The translations under genes were made by a program, and so were the position numbers. A DNA stretch of 16,364 nt from CAYMRB01 sp964392615 (GTDB taxonomy: Bacteria; Planctomycetota; UBA8108): assembly GCA_964392615.1 (NCBI GenBank), contig CAYMRB010000216.1, forward strand, positions 1-16,364, read 5' to 3'. This document shows positions 9,024-15,362 of the stretch, one piece after another. The notes beneath the pieces were generated by a model. It saw only the letters and a list, made by a program, of their open reading frames with translations. It searched no databases and was not told the DNA's origin. Position 1 is the stretch's first letter. The number at the start of each line of letters is the position of its first letter.

Positions 9024-10157
9024 ATGCGAAATCGCGCGTTGGCGGCGGCCTTTCTCGCCGCCGGCATGTCGTGCGTCGTGCTCTGCGGCCCGCTGCGCGC
9101 GCAGAACGGGTCGCGCCGTGAGCGCCGCGTGACCATCGACCACGAGACGGCCGCGGCGATCGAGAAGGGCTTGCAGTTCCTCGCTCGAAATCAGAACCCG
9201 GACGGCTCGTGGACCGATCGCGTCGGGCGGAAGGTGCACATGACGTACAAGGGCACGGTCGCGCCGCATGTCGGCGTCACCGCGCTCGCCGGCATCGCGT
9301 TTCTCTCGCACGGCGCGTTGCCGGGGCAGGGCTCCTCAGGCGTCGTGAATCGCGCCGGTCGGCGGATCACGTATTGCGAAGTCCTCGAACGAGCGCTCGA
9401 GTACGTCATGGAGGCGACGCTCGCGAACGGCTTCGTCAGCCGCAACGGCAGCCGCATGTACAGCCACGCGTTCGCGACGCTGTTTCTCGCCGAGGCGTAC
9501 GGCACCGGATTCTACGCGGACAACGAGCGCGTCATGGAGACGCTCAAGCGGGCGATCCGGCTGATCGTCACCGCGCAGAACGAGGAGGGAGGCTGGCGCT
9601 ACCGGCCGGGCGTGGCCGACTCCGATATGTCGATCACCGTATGCCAGGTGATGGCGCTGCGCGCCGCGCGCAATGCCGGTATCTTCGTCCCGCGCGAGAC
9701 GATCCAGCGAGCCGTCGACTACGTGAAGCGGAGCTTCGTGTCGGAGCTGGGCGCGTTCACGTACCAGATCGGCGGGACCTTTCAGCGCATTCGAAGCAGC
9801 CGCGTGTCGTTCGCGCTGACGGCGGCGGGAGTGACGACGCTCTACGGCGCGGGCGAGTACGACGCTCACGAGATCCGCAGCGGATTGCGGTTCCTCGAGG
9901 CGTCCCGGCCGCGGCCGGTCGACGCGCGGAATCACTTCGACTACTACTACGGACAATACTACGCGGTACAGGCCGCGTTCCAGGCCGGCGGCGACTATTG
10001 GCGTCGTTGGTACGAGTACATCCGGCGCGATCTGCTGGTGCTGCAGGATCCGCGCAGCGGCGCGTGGCGCGACCTCGTCGGCGCGAACTACGCCACCGCG
10101 ATGGCGACGATCATTCTGCAGCTGCCGAACCAGTACCTGCCGATCACGGAAAACTGA
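9024..10157 (+). CDS. exported prenyltransferase/squalene-oxidase-repeat (alpha/alpha-toroid) protein
   Basis: The protein has 377 residues from the ATG at 9024, chosen for its strong ribosome binding site and the immediate signal peptide ALAAAFLAAGMSCVVL with likely cleavage near LRA-Q (about 26-27). Starting at 8934 instead (ATGA overlap with the propeller gene) would give 407 residues. Three QW-like motifs mark the terpenoid-cyclase/prenyltransferase toroid fold: QNPDGSW (57-63), QNEEGGW (185-191) and QDPRSGAW (341-348). Other typical helices are DSDMSITVCQVMALRAARNAG (about 199-219) and HFDYYYGQYYAVQAAFQAG. The DxDD acid motif of squalene-hopene cyclases is absent; the nearest match is DSDM. 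No GCGEQ thioester motif is present either. An exported, catalytically unmarked toroid suggests a binding or scaffold role rather than lipid cyclisation. Membership in the VWA operon supports an envelope function. The next gene starts 3 bp after the stop. Confidence 0.88.
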   Translation: MRNRALAAAFLAAGMSCVVLCGPLRAQNGSRRERRVTIDHETAAAIEKGLQFLARNQNPDGSWTDRVGRKVHMTYKGTVAPHVGVTALAGIAFLSHGALPGQGSSGVVNRAGRRITYCEVLERALEYVMEATLANGFVSRNGSRMYSHAFATLFLAEAYGTGFYADNERVMETLKRAIRLIVTAQNEEGGWRYRPGVADSDMSITVCQVMALRAARNAGIFVPRETIQRAVDYVKRSFVSELGAFTYQIGGTFQRIRSSRVSFALTAAGVTTLYGAGEYDAHEIRSGLRFLEASRPRPVDARNHFDYYYGQYYAVQAAFQAGGDYWRRWYEYIRRDLLVLQDPRSGAWRDLVGANYATAMATIILQLPNQYLPITEN

Positions 10158-10160
10158 GCC

Positions 10161-12710
10161 TTGGCATCATCGGCGTTCCGACCTCAGCGTTCTCCAGACC
10201 TGCCCCGCGGCGGTGCAGCGACGGCTGCTCGTCCGGTGCCACGCCGTAACCTGGCGGTCCTCGATCGACTGCGCCGCGCGGTGCGGACGGCGTGCTTGTG
10301 GGACGGCCTCGTGCGCCTCGCGATGTGGGTGCTGATCGCGTCCATCGCGTCGTTCGCGCTGGACGCGAGTCTCGCGTTGCCGGTCGGGGTTCGCGGGCTC
10401 TTCATCGTCGCCGGTTCGATCGCGTTCATCGTTCTCGCCGCGCGCCGGCTCGTCGCGCCGGTTGCGCATCGCATGTCGGACGAGGAGCTTGCCGTCCTCA
10501 TCGAGGAGCGGCATCCCGATCTGCATCAATCGCTGATCACCGCGATCCAGCTCTCCCGAGCGGACAGCTTCGGAGGCCGCTGGACCTCGAACGAGCTCCT
10601 CGCGTCGGTGGTGCAGGAGGTCGAGGCGAAGGCGGCGTCGATCGAGCCGCGCCGCGTGTTCGGCATGGCCGCGTTGAAGCGGAACCTCATCGTGCTCGCG
10701 GTCGCAGCGTCGGTCGTCGTGGGCGGTGCGGTGTTGCGCTCCGACCTCTTCGGCATCTGGCTGCGCCGCAACGTGCTCCTGAGCGCAGATCGTTGGCCGA
10801 AGGGCACGCACCTCGAGCTCGAGCCGACAACGCCGCTCGTCGTCGCGACGGGTGACAGTCTGCCGTTGGCAGTCCGCATCGTTCGAGGTCGACCGTCGTC
10901 GGTCGTCGTCGAGTGGGAGTTCGGGGACGACGCACCGCGCGCCGACGCGATGAACGTCCACGAAGGCGCCAGCTGGGACGTGCTTGTCGACGATCTTCCG
11001 GACAGCGTCGAACGCACGGTCGTCACGTCGTCGCTCGCGGCCTACGGTCAGACTGAACCCGACGCCGAGCGCTCGCTCGACAAGGGGGCGGGCCGTATCG
11101 CGCGGGGGCTGCGGGCGCCGCAGGCCGAGGAGCTCGCGCGGACGCTGCGCGCCCTCGGCGTCGGCGTGCGCACGCGGTCGTACGATCTGTGCGTGCACGA
11201 GTTCCGCAATGTGAGCCGGCCGTTCCGCTTCTACGTCGTCGGCGGCGACGATCGGATCGGGCCGTTCGATGTCGACGTGCGGTTGCGTCCGCGTATCGAC
11301 ATGCAGTCGATCGAGATTCGCTACCGCTTCCCGTACTACACCGGACAGGACGACTCCGAGCGCGTACAGCAGCACGGCAACCTGAAGGTGCCGACGGGGA
11401 CGCGAGTGCGCTTCGACATGTCGGCCAACATCGACATCGACGCCGCGTGGCTCGTGCTGCGACGTCACGACGACGACGAGGCCGCGACGCGCGGGCCCTC
11501 TGTCGATACCGGAATCGCGGCCGGCAAGCCGTGGCCCGCGGCCGGAGCGGTCCAGCTCGAGCTGCGCGAGGGGCGGCACTTTTCGGGTGAGTTCACCGTC
11601 GACGCCAGTGGCCACTACTACTTCCAATTCCAGGGGCGCTCCGGATTCCGCAGCGAGCAGCCGCAGCGATTCCGGATTCAGGCGATCGAGGATCGCAAGC
11701 CGATCGTGCGGATCCTCGAGCCCGCGCGCATGACCGAGGACGTGACGCCGCAGGCGGACGTGCCGATCGCCGTTCACGTCGAGGACGATTTCGGCGTGCG
11801 TCGTGCGGTCATCGAGGGCACGTATTTCGCGCCCGGAAGCGACACGCCGGTGCGCATGTCGATTCCGCTCCCCGAGCTGGACGCCGCGACGCCGAGGGAG
11901 GCGCAAGGCAAGCCACCGGAGGTGAGATACGTGCTGGGCATTCCGGACATCGCCACCGGCGGCGCGCCGCCCGCACCCGGGGCGCGGTTCGAGTTCTTCG
12001 CGCTCGCCGAGGACTTCGGCGTTACCGGGCATCGCCTCCCGGAGGCGACCGGGGGAGGCGAGCGCGAGGTGGGTCACATCGGCGAGTCGCAGGTCCACCT
12101 CCTCGAGATCGTCGATCCCGAGGAGTTGGAGCAAACCCTCGTCGATCAGACGATGGTGATCCGGGACATCGTCCGCCAGCTCCAGGTGCGGCAGGAAACC
12201 GTGCGCCGGGAGCTCGAGTCGTTCCAGGATCGCGCGACGATCCAGGGAAAGATCTCGGCGGACGAAGGGCAGAAGCTGTCGCGGCACCGCCAGGATCAGG
12301 GCCGGATCGGCGATGGCGTCCAGCGGCAGGTCGACGAGATCGAGCAGCTGCTGACGAAGATGGCCGAGAACAAGGTGGGGGACGATGATTGGAAGGAGTG
12401 GCTGGGCGGTGTGCAGGACCAGCTGCGCGACCTCGCCGAGAACCGATCGCCGCAGGTCGTGTCCGATCTGGATGCGGTCCGCCGGGATGCCGGTCAGAGT
12501 CCGCAAGATCCGACGCGGCTGGCGCCGATCGGCTCGCGTCAGCTACGTATCGAACAGGAGCTCGATGCGATCGTCAGCACCTTGACCCATTACGGTGACA
12601 TCAACGCGGTGATCCAGCAGCTGCGCGATCTTCGCGCAAAACAGCAGGCCATCCGCGACGCGACCCGCAACGCGGCGGGCACGGGCACCTCGAAGGAGGC
12701 AGGACCATGA
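10161..12710 (+). CDS. DUF4175-like membrane protein with C-terminal coiled coil
   Basis: The protein has up to 849 residues if a TTG at 10161, 3 bp after the previous stop, is the start. A GTG at 10236 is an alternative that leaves 25 residues before the first helix; neither has a strong ribosome binding site. Two hydrophobic helices lie at about 50-70 and 76-95, and a third at about 175-193. The segment LLSADRWPKGTHLEL (206-220) is typical of planctomycete DUF4175-like proteins. Beta-rich extracytoplasmic domains follow (IEIRYRFPYYTGQ, HYYFQFQGRSGFRSEQPQRF, VHVEDDFGVRRAVIEG), then a long charged, Gln-rich coiled-coil region from about 655 to the end. It is a large envelope-anchored protein that could present its coiled coil to the next gene's product. 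The family call rests on recognised segments and gene order. Its molecular role is unknown. Confidence 0.8.
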   Translation: MASSAFRPQRSPDLPRGGAATAARPVPRRNLAVLDRLRRAVRTACLWDGLVRLAMWVLIASIASFALDASLALPVGVRGLFIVAGSIAFIVLAARRLVAPVAHRMSDEELAVLIEERHPDLHQSLITAIQLSRADSFGGRWTSNELLASVVQEVEAKAASIEPRRVFGMAALKRNLIVLAVAASVVVGGAVLRSDLFGIWLRRNVLLSADRWPKGTHLELEPTTPLVVATGDSLPLAVRIVRGRPSSVVVEWEFGDDAPRADAMNVHEGASWDVLVDDLPDSVERTVVTSSLAAYGQTEPDAERSLDKGAGRIARGLRAPQAEELARTLRALGVGVRTRSYDLCVHEFRNVSRPFRFYVVGGDDRIGPFDVDVRLRPRIDMQSIEIRYRFPYYTGQDDSERVQQHGNLKVPTGTRVRFDMSANIDIDAAWLVLRRHDDDEAATRGPSVDTGIAAGKPWPAAGAVQLELREGRHFSGEFTVDASGHYYFQFQGRSGFRSEQPQRFRIQAIEDRKPIVRILEPARMTEDVTPQADVPIAVHVEDDFGVRRAVIEGTYFAPGSDTPVRMSIPLPELDAATPREAQGKPPEVRYVLGIPDIATGGAPPAPGARFEFFALAEDFGVTGHRLPEATGGGEREVGHIGESQVHLLEIVDPEELEQTLVDQTMVIRDIVRQLQVRQETVRRELESFQDRATIQGKISADEGQKLSRHRQDQGRIGDGVQRQVDEIEQLLTKMAENKVGDDDWKEWLGGVQDQLRDLAENRSPQVVSDLDAVRRDAGQSPQDPTRLAPIGSRQLRIEQELDAIVSTLTHYGDINAVIQQLRDLRAKQQAIRDATRNAAGTGTSKEAGP
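12693..12699 (+). promoter_or_regulatory. strong ribosome binding site AAGGAGG for the coiled-coil/Ser-Asp gene
   Basis: AAGGAGG lies inside the end of the DUF4175-like gene, 7 bases before the ATG at 12707. It is the best Shine-Dalgarno match in the operon and suggests that this product is made at high level. Confidence 0.8.
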
Positions 12711-13759
12711 CGCTGACCTCGATCTTGACGAACACGTGGCGACTCGCGCTCGTCTGTCTCGTCGGCTTCGGCGCGGTCGGTCTGGCTCAGGACGGCACCG
12801 CCGAGCGGGGGACGAAGGTTTCCAGGGAGCGGCTGCACCGCGACCAATCGTATCTCCGCGAGGTGCTCGAGAGCGTCTCGACGCAGATGGAGAAGGTCGC
12901 TGATCGTCTCGAGGCGTCGAAGCCGGAAGACGCGGCCAAGCTGCGTGAGGGGGCGCAACGGATCCGCACGCAGCGTCTCAGCGAGACGCTGAAGGACATC
13001 GAGGGTCTTCTCGAGAACCGCGAGTTCCTCGTCGCGCTCTCGCGCCAGAAGACCGCGCTCGAGACGATCGATCAGATCATCGCGCTTCTCGAGACCGACC
13101 GCTTCGCCGAGCCCGAGCCCGGCGAGGAGATCCGCGAAATCCGTGAGGCCGTCGACGCGATCGGCCAGATCGTCGGCAAGCAGCGCGACCTCCATCGCCG
13201 CACGCGCGACGTCGCCCGGTCCCAGGAAGCGATCAAGGATCTCGGCGAGCTCGCCAAGGAGATCGCCGGCCTCGCCGAGCTCGGCAAGGCCCTCCTCGAC
13301 GGCAAGAAGGCGAACGAGCTCGACGGCGACGCCGAGAAGCGCGACCGCGAAGCGCTCGACGCGGCCCTCCAAGACGCCAAGAACCTCGCGGCTGAGCAAG
13401 ACCGCGTCAACGCCGGGCTCGACGCGCTCGATCCCGACGGTGCCAAGGACCTCGCCGCGGATCGCGAGGCCGCGCAAGCGCTCGACGCGGCGCTCGAAGC
13501 CGGGCGACGGCTTCTGGACGAGACGCAGGCCCTGAAGGACCGGGCGAAGGAGATCGACGCCATGCGCGCGGCGAAGGCGTCGGGCTCGGATTCGGACAGG
13601 GGCTCGGACAGGGACTCCGACGCCGACTCCGACTCCGACGCCGACTCCGACTCCGACTCCGACTCCGACTCCGACGCCGACTCCGACGCCGACTCCGCAC
13701 TGCTGCCGACGCAAGCGTCGCAGGACCGCGGGTGCACCCGACGGGGCGCAGGGAGTTGA
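12707..13759 (+). CDS. exported coiled-coil protein with C-terminal Ser-Asp repeat
   Basis: The protein has 350 residues. The ATG at 12707 overlaps the previous stop (ATGA) and has a strong AAGGAGG site. A signal peptide is evident: a hydrophobic core LALVCLVGFGAVGLA (13-27) with likely cleavage near LAQ-DG. Residues about 38-290 are almost entirely charged, Ala-rich and heptad-like, indicating long coiled coils. Residues 293-330 are Ser/Asp rich and end in 14 tandem two-residue units (303-330) of DS or DA. A 20-residue tail ALLPTQASQDRGCTRRGAGS follows, with a very different, basic composition. No sortase motif or membrane anchor is seen. I do not recognise a named family. By position it may partner the coiled-coil tail of the DUF4175-like protein. 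The Ser-Asp part could be an extended acidic, metal-binding or stalk segment. The tail may be original or may result from a rearrangement at the repeat. Confidence 0.8.
   Translation: MTLTSILTNTWRLALVCLVGFGAVGLAQDGTAERGTKVSRERLHRDQSYLREVLESVSTQMEKVADRLEASKPEDAAKLREGAQRIRTQRLSETLKDIEGLLENREFLVALSRQKTALETIDQIIALLETDRFAEPEPGEEIREIREAVDAIGQIVGKQRDLHRRTRDVARSQEAIKDLGELAKEIAGLAELGKALLDGKKANELDGDAEKRDREALDAALQDAKNLAAEQDRVNAGLDALDPDGAKDLAADREAAQALDAALEAGRRLLDETQALKDRAKEIDAMRAAKASGSDSDRGSDRDSDADSDSDADSDSDSDSDSDADSDADSALLPTQASQDRGCTRRGAGS
13613..13696 (+). repeat. tandem hexanucleotide repeat (14 units) encoding Asp-Ser/Asp-Ala
   Basis: Fourteen head-to-tail 6-bp units fill exactly 84 bases: ten GACTCC (Asp-Ser) and four GACGCC (Asp-Ala, units 2, 5, 11 and 13). 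The units differ at one position only. An older, diverged stretch at 13583-13612 (GSDSDRGSDR) precedes it. Six-base steps keep the frame, so copy-number change would alter the length of the acidic tail without disrupting the gene. Near-identical codons over the whole array suggest recent expansion by slippage. Confidence 0.92.
13707..13740. repeat. two adjacent short inverted repeats at the end of the Ser-Asp gene
   Basis: CGACGC-AA-GCGTCG (13707-13720) is followed after 8 bases by the perfect 12-bp palindrome CGGGTGCACCCG (13729-13740). Both lie in the last codons of the gene. No T-tract follows, so a classic intrinsic terminator is not supported. They could form weak hairpins or be chance in GC-rich DNA. 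Confidence 0.4.
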
Positions 13760-13784
13760 CTTTCCACCCCTCCCGACCTTGACT
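13756..13784 (+). promoter_or_regulatory. possible promoter with two TTGACT hexamers before the beta-helix gene
   Basis: TTGACT occurs at 13756-13761 and again at 13779-13784, 23 bases apart start to start, in the only gap between the operon and the beta-helix gene. Each matches the sigma-70 -35 consensus at five of six bases. No good -10 hexamer lies at 16-18 bp from either copy, and the second copy is only 8 bases from the ATG. A promoter or a direct-repeat binding site is possible; confidence is low. Confidence 0.25.
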
Positions 13785-13792
13785 GACATTCC

Positions 13793-15352
13793 ATGATGCA
13801 CCACGCTCGATTCCTCCTGACTCTCTGCGGTCTCTTCGCCGCGACGACGCTGTCTCTCGGACCCGCGCGCGCCGACGCGACGAAGCGCTCGAAGCTCTGG
13901 GGGAAGGGCGGCGAACTTTGGCGGGCCGACAGCCGCCTGCCGGACTTCTCGTACGCCGGCTACTGCCGCGGCGAGCGCGAGATTCCGAACGCGAAGGCCG
14001 ATCCGGGATTCGATGTCGTCGCCGACTTCGGCGCTCGAGGCGACGGCAAGGCCGACGACACCGACGCGTTCCGCCGTGCGATTCGTGCCGCGGGCGATGC
14101 CGGCGGCAAGGTCATCTCGGTGCCGGCCGGGCGCTACGTGCTGCGCGATCGGCTGGAGATCCGCGCGCGCGGCGTCGTGCTGCGCGGCGCGGGCTCGAAG
14201 CGATCGATCCTCGTGATGCCGACCCCGCTCAACGAGATCCGACCGAACTGGGGCGCGACGACGTCGGGCCGGCGCACGTCGAACTACTCGTGGTCCGGCG
14301 GCTTCATCGTCGTACGGGGCTCTCCGTCGAATGAGCGCCTCGCGACGGTTGACGCACCCGCGAAACGCGGCGCACGGAGCTTGCGGGTATCGAGCTGCAA
14401 GAAGATCGCGGTCGGCGACGAGATCGTCGTGCGCGTTCGCGACACCGCCGAGCAGAGCCTGGCGCGCCATCTCTACGCGAACGACCCGGGCGCCATCGAC
14501 AACCTCGGCCGGCGAGCGCGCTCCGACTTCGTCTGCCGGATCACGAGAGTCGATCCGAAGTCCAAGCGCGTGTCCGTCGACCGGCCGCTGCGCACCGAGC
14601 TGCGCCTGGAATGGACACCGACGATCTCACCCTCGGCGAGCAGCGTCGAGGAGGTCGGCATCGAGGGGCTCGGATTCGACTTCCCCGTGACGCCGTACCG
14701 CGGCCACTTCACCGAGCTCGGCTACAACGCGGTCGCGCTCGGTGGCGTGCGCAATTGCTGGGTCCGAGATCTGCACATCCGCAACGCCGACAGCGGCATC
14801 TTCCTCAGCGGAGCCAACAACACGGTCCGCGATGTCGTCATCGAATCGGAGCGCGATCGTGACCGCGGCCGTCACTCGACCGGCCACCACGGGTTCACGC
14901 TGTCGGGACCGGACAACCTGCTGACCGACTTCGACATTCGCACGCGGTTCGTCCACGACATCACGATGACAGGCGGCTCCGTCGGCAACGTGATCGCGCG
15001 GGGCAGAGGCGTCGATCTCTCGCTCGACCACCACTGCCACGCGAACCACGCCAATCTGTTCACCGACCTCGACCTCGGCGAGGGCAGCCAGATGTTCCGC
15101 TCGGGCGGCGGTGCGAGGCTCGGACGCCATAGCGGCGCGTGGGAGACGTTCTGGTGCGTGCGTTCGCGACGGCCGCAGTCGTGGCCGCGCGGCTTCGGTC
15201 CGGACGTGATGAACCTCGTCGGTGTGCGGAGCGACGCGCAACCGATCACGGATCGCGACGGCAAGTGGTTCGAGCCGCTCGGCGCGGCGGAGACGTTCGA
15301 GCCGTGCAATCTGTACGCGGCACAGCTCGCACGGCGATTGGCGAAGCGTTGA
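13793..15352 (+). CDS. exported pectate-lyase-superfamily right-handed beta-helix protein
   Basis: This 519-residue protein has a signal peptide RFLLTLCGLFAATTLSLGPARA (about 6-27, AxA-type cleavage before DA). Codon 2 is also ATG (13796), and neither start has a visible Shine-Dalgarno. The segment LPDFSYAGYCRGE (49-61) and the entry motif ADFGARGDGKADDTDAFRRA (77-96) mark the Pectate_lyase_3-type beta-helix family. Later rungs carry VRDLHIRNADSGIFLSGANN, GHHGFTLSGPDNLLTDFDIR and LDHHCHANHANLFTDLDLG, with His/Asp-rich conserved patches that could form an active or binding site. Such proteins act on, or bind, polysaccharides outside the cytoplasm. The substrate cannot be read from the sequence. 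The gene follows the VWA operon after 33 bp but is functionally unlike it, and it converges with the next gene 10 bp past its stop, so it may be a separate unit. Confidence 0.85.
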   Translation: MMHHARFLLTLCGLFAATTLSLGPARADATKRSKLWGKGGELWRADSRLPDFSYAGYCRGEREIPNAKADPGFDVVADFGARGDGKADDTDAFRRAIRAAGDAGGKVISVPAGRYVLRDRLEIRARGVVLRGAGSKRSILVMPTPLNEIRPNWGATTSGRRTSNYSWSGGFIVVRGSPSNERLATVDAPAKRGARSLRVSSCKKIAVGDEIVVRVRDTAEQSLARHLYANDPGAIDNLGRRARSDFVCRITRVDPKSKRVSVDRPLRTELRLEWTPTISPSASSVEEVGIEGLGFDFPVTPYRGHFTELGYNAVALGGVRNCWVRDLHIRNADSGIFLSGANNTVRDVVIESERDRDRGRHSTGHHGFTLSGPDNLLTDFDIRTRFVHDITMTGGSVGNVIARGRGVDLSLDHHCHANHANLFTDLDLGEGSQMFRSGGGARLGRHSGAWETFWCVRSRRPQSWPRGFGPDVMNLVGVRSDAQPITDRDGKWFEPLGAAETFEPCNLYAAQLARRLAKR

Positions 15353-15362
15353 GCGCGCGTCG

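Noticed and set aside
9024..10157. Squalene-hopene cyclase or protein prenyltransferase enzyme
   Set aside because: The DxDD motif is absent and the length is far below squalene cyclases (about 600 or more residues). The protein is exported, unlike prenyltransferases.
10167..12506. Long open frame on the - strand (779 residues) antisense to the DUF4175-like gene
   Set aside because: It is Arg/His/Asp-rich with no recognisable domain. The + strand protein has membrane helices and family motifs. Long antisense frames are expected in GC-rich coding DNA.
13697..13720. LPTQA in the tail after the Ser-Asp repeat as a sortase signal
   Set aside because: It is not LPxTG, and no hydrophobic segment or basic end follows as sortase substrates need.
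12590..14470. Long open frame on the - strand (626 residues) crossing the Ser-Asp gene into the beta-helix gene, with a poly Val-Gly stretch
   Set aside because: It spans two real + strand genes. The Val-Gly run is the reverse reading of the hexanucleotide array, so it is not independent evidence of a gene.
15353..15362. Bidirectional terminator between the convergent genes
   Set aside because: Only 10 bp separate the stops, with no hairpin or T-tract visible.
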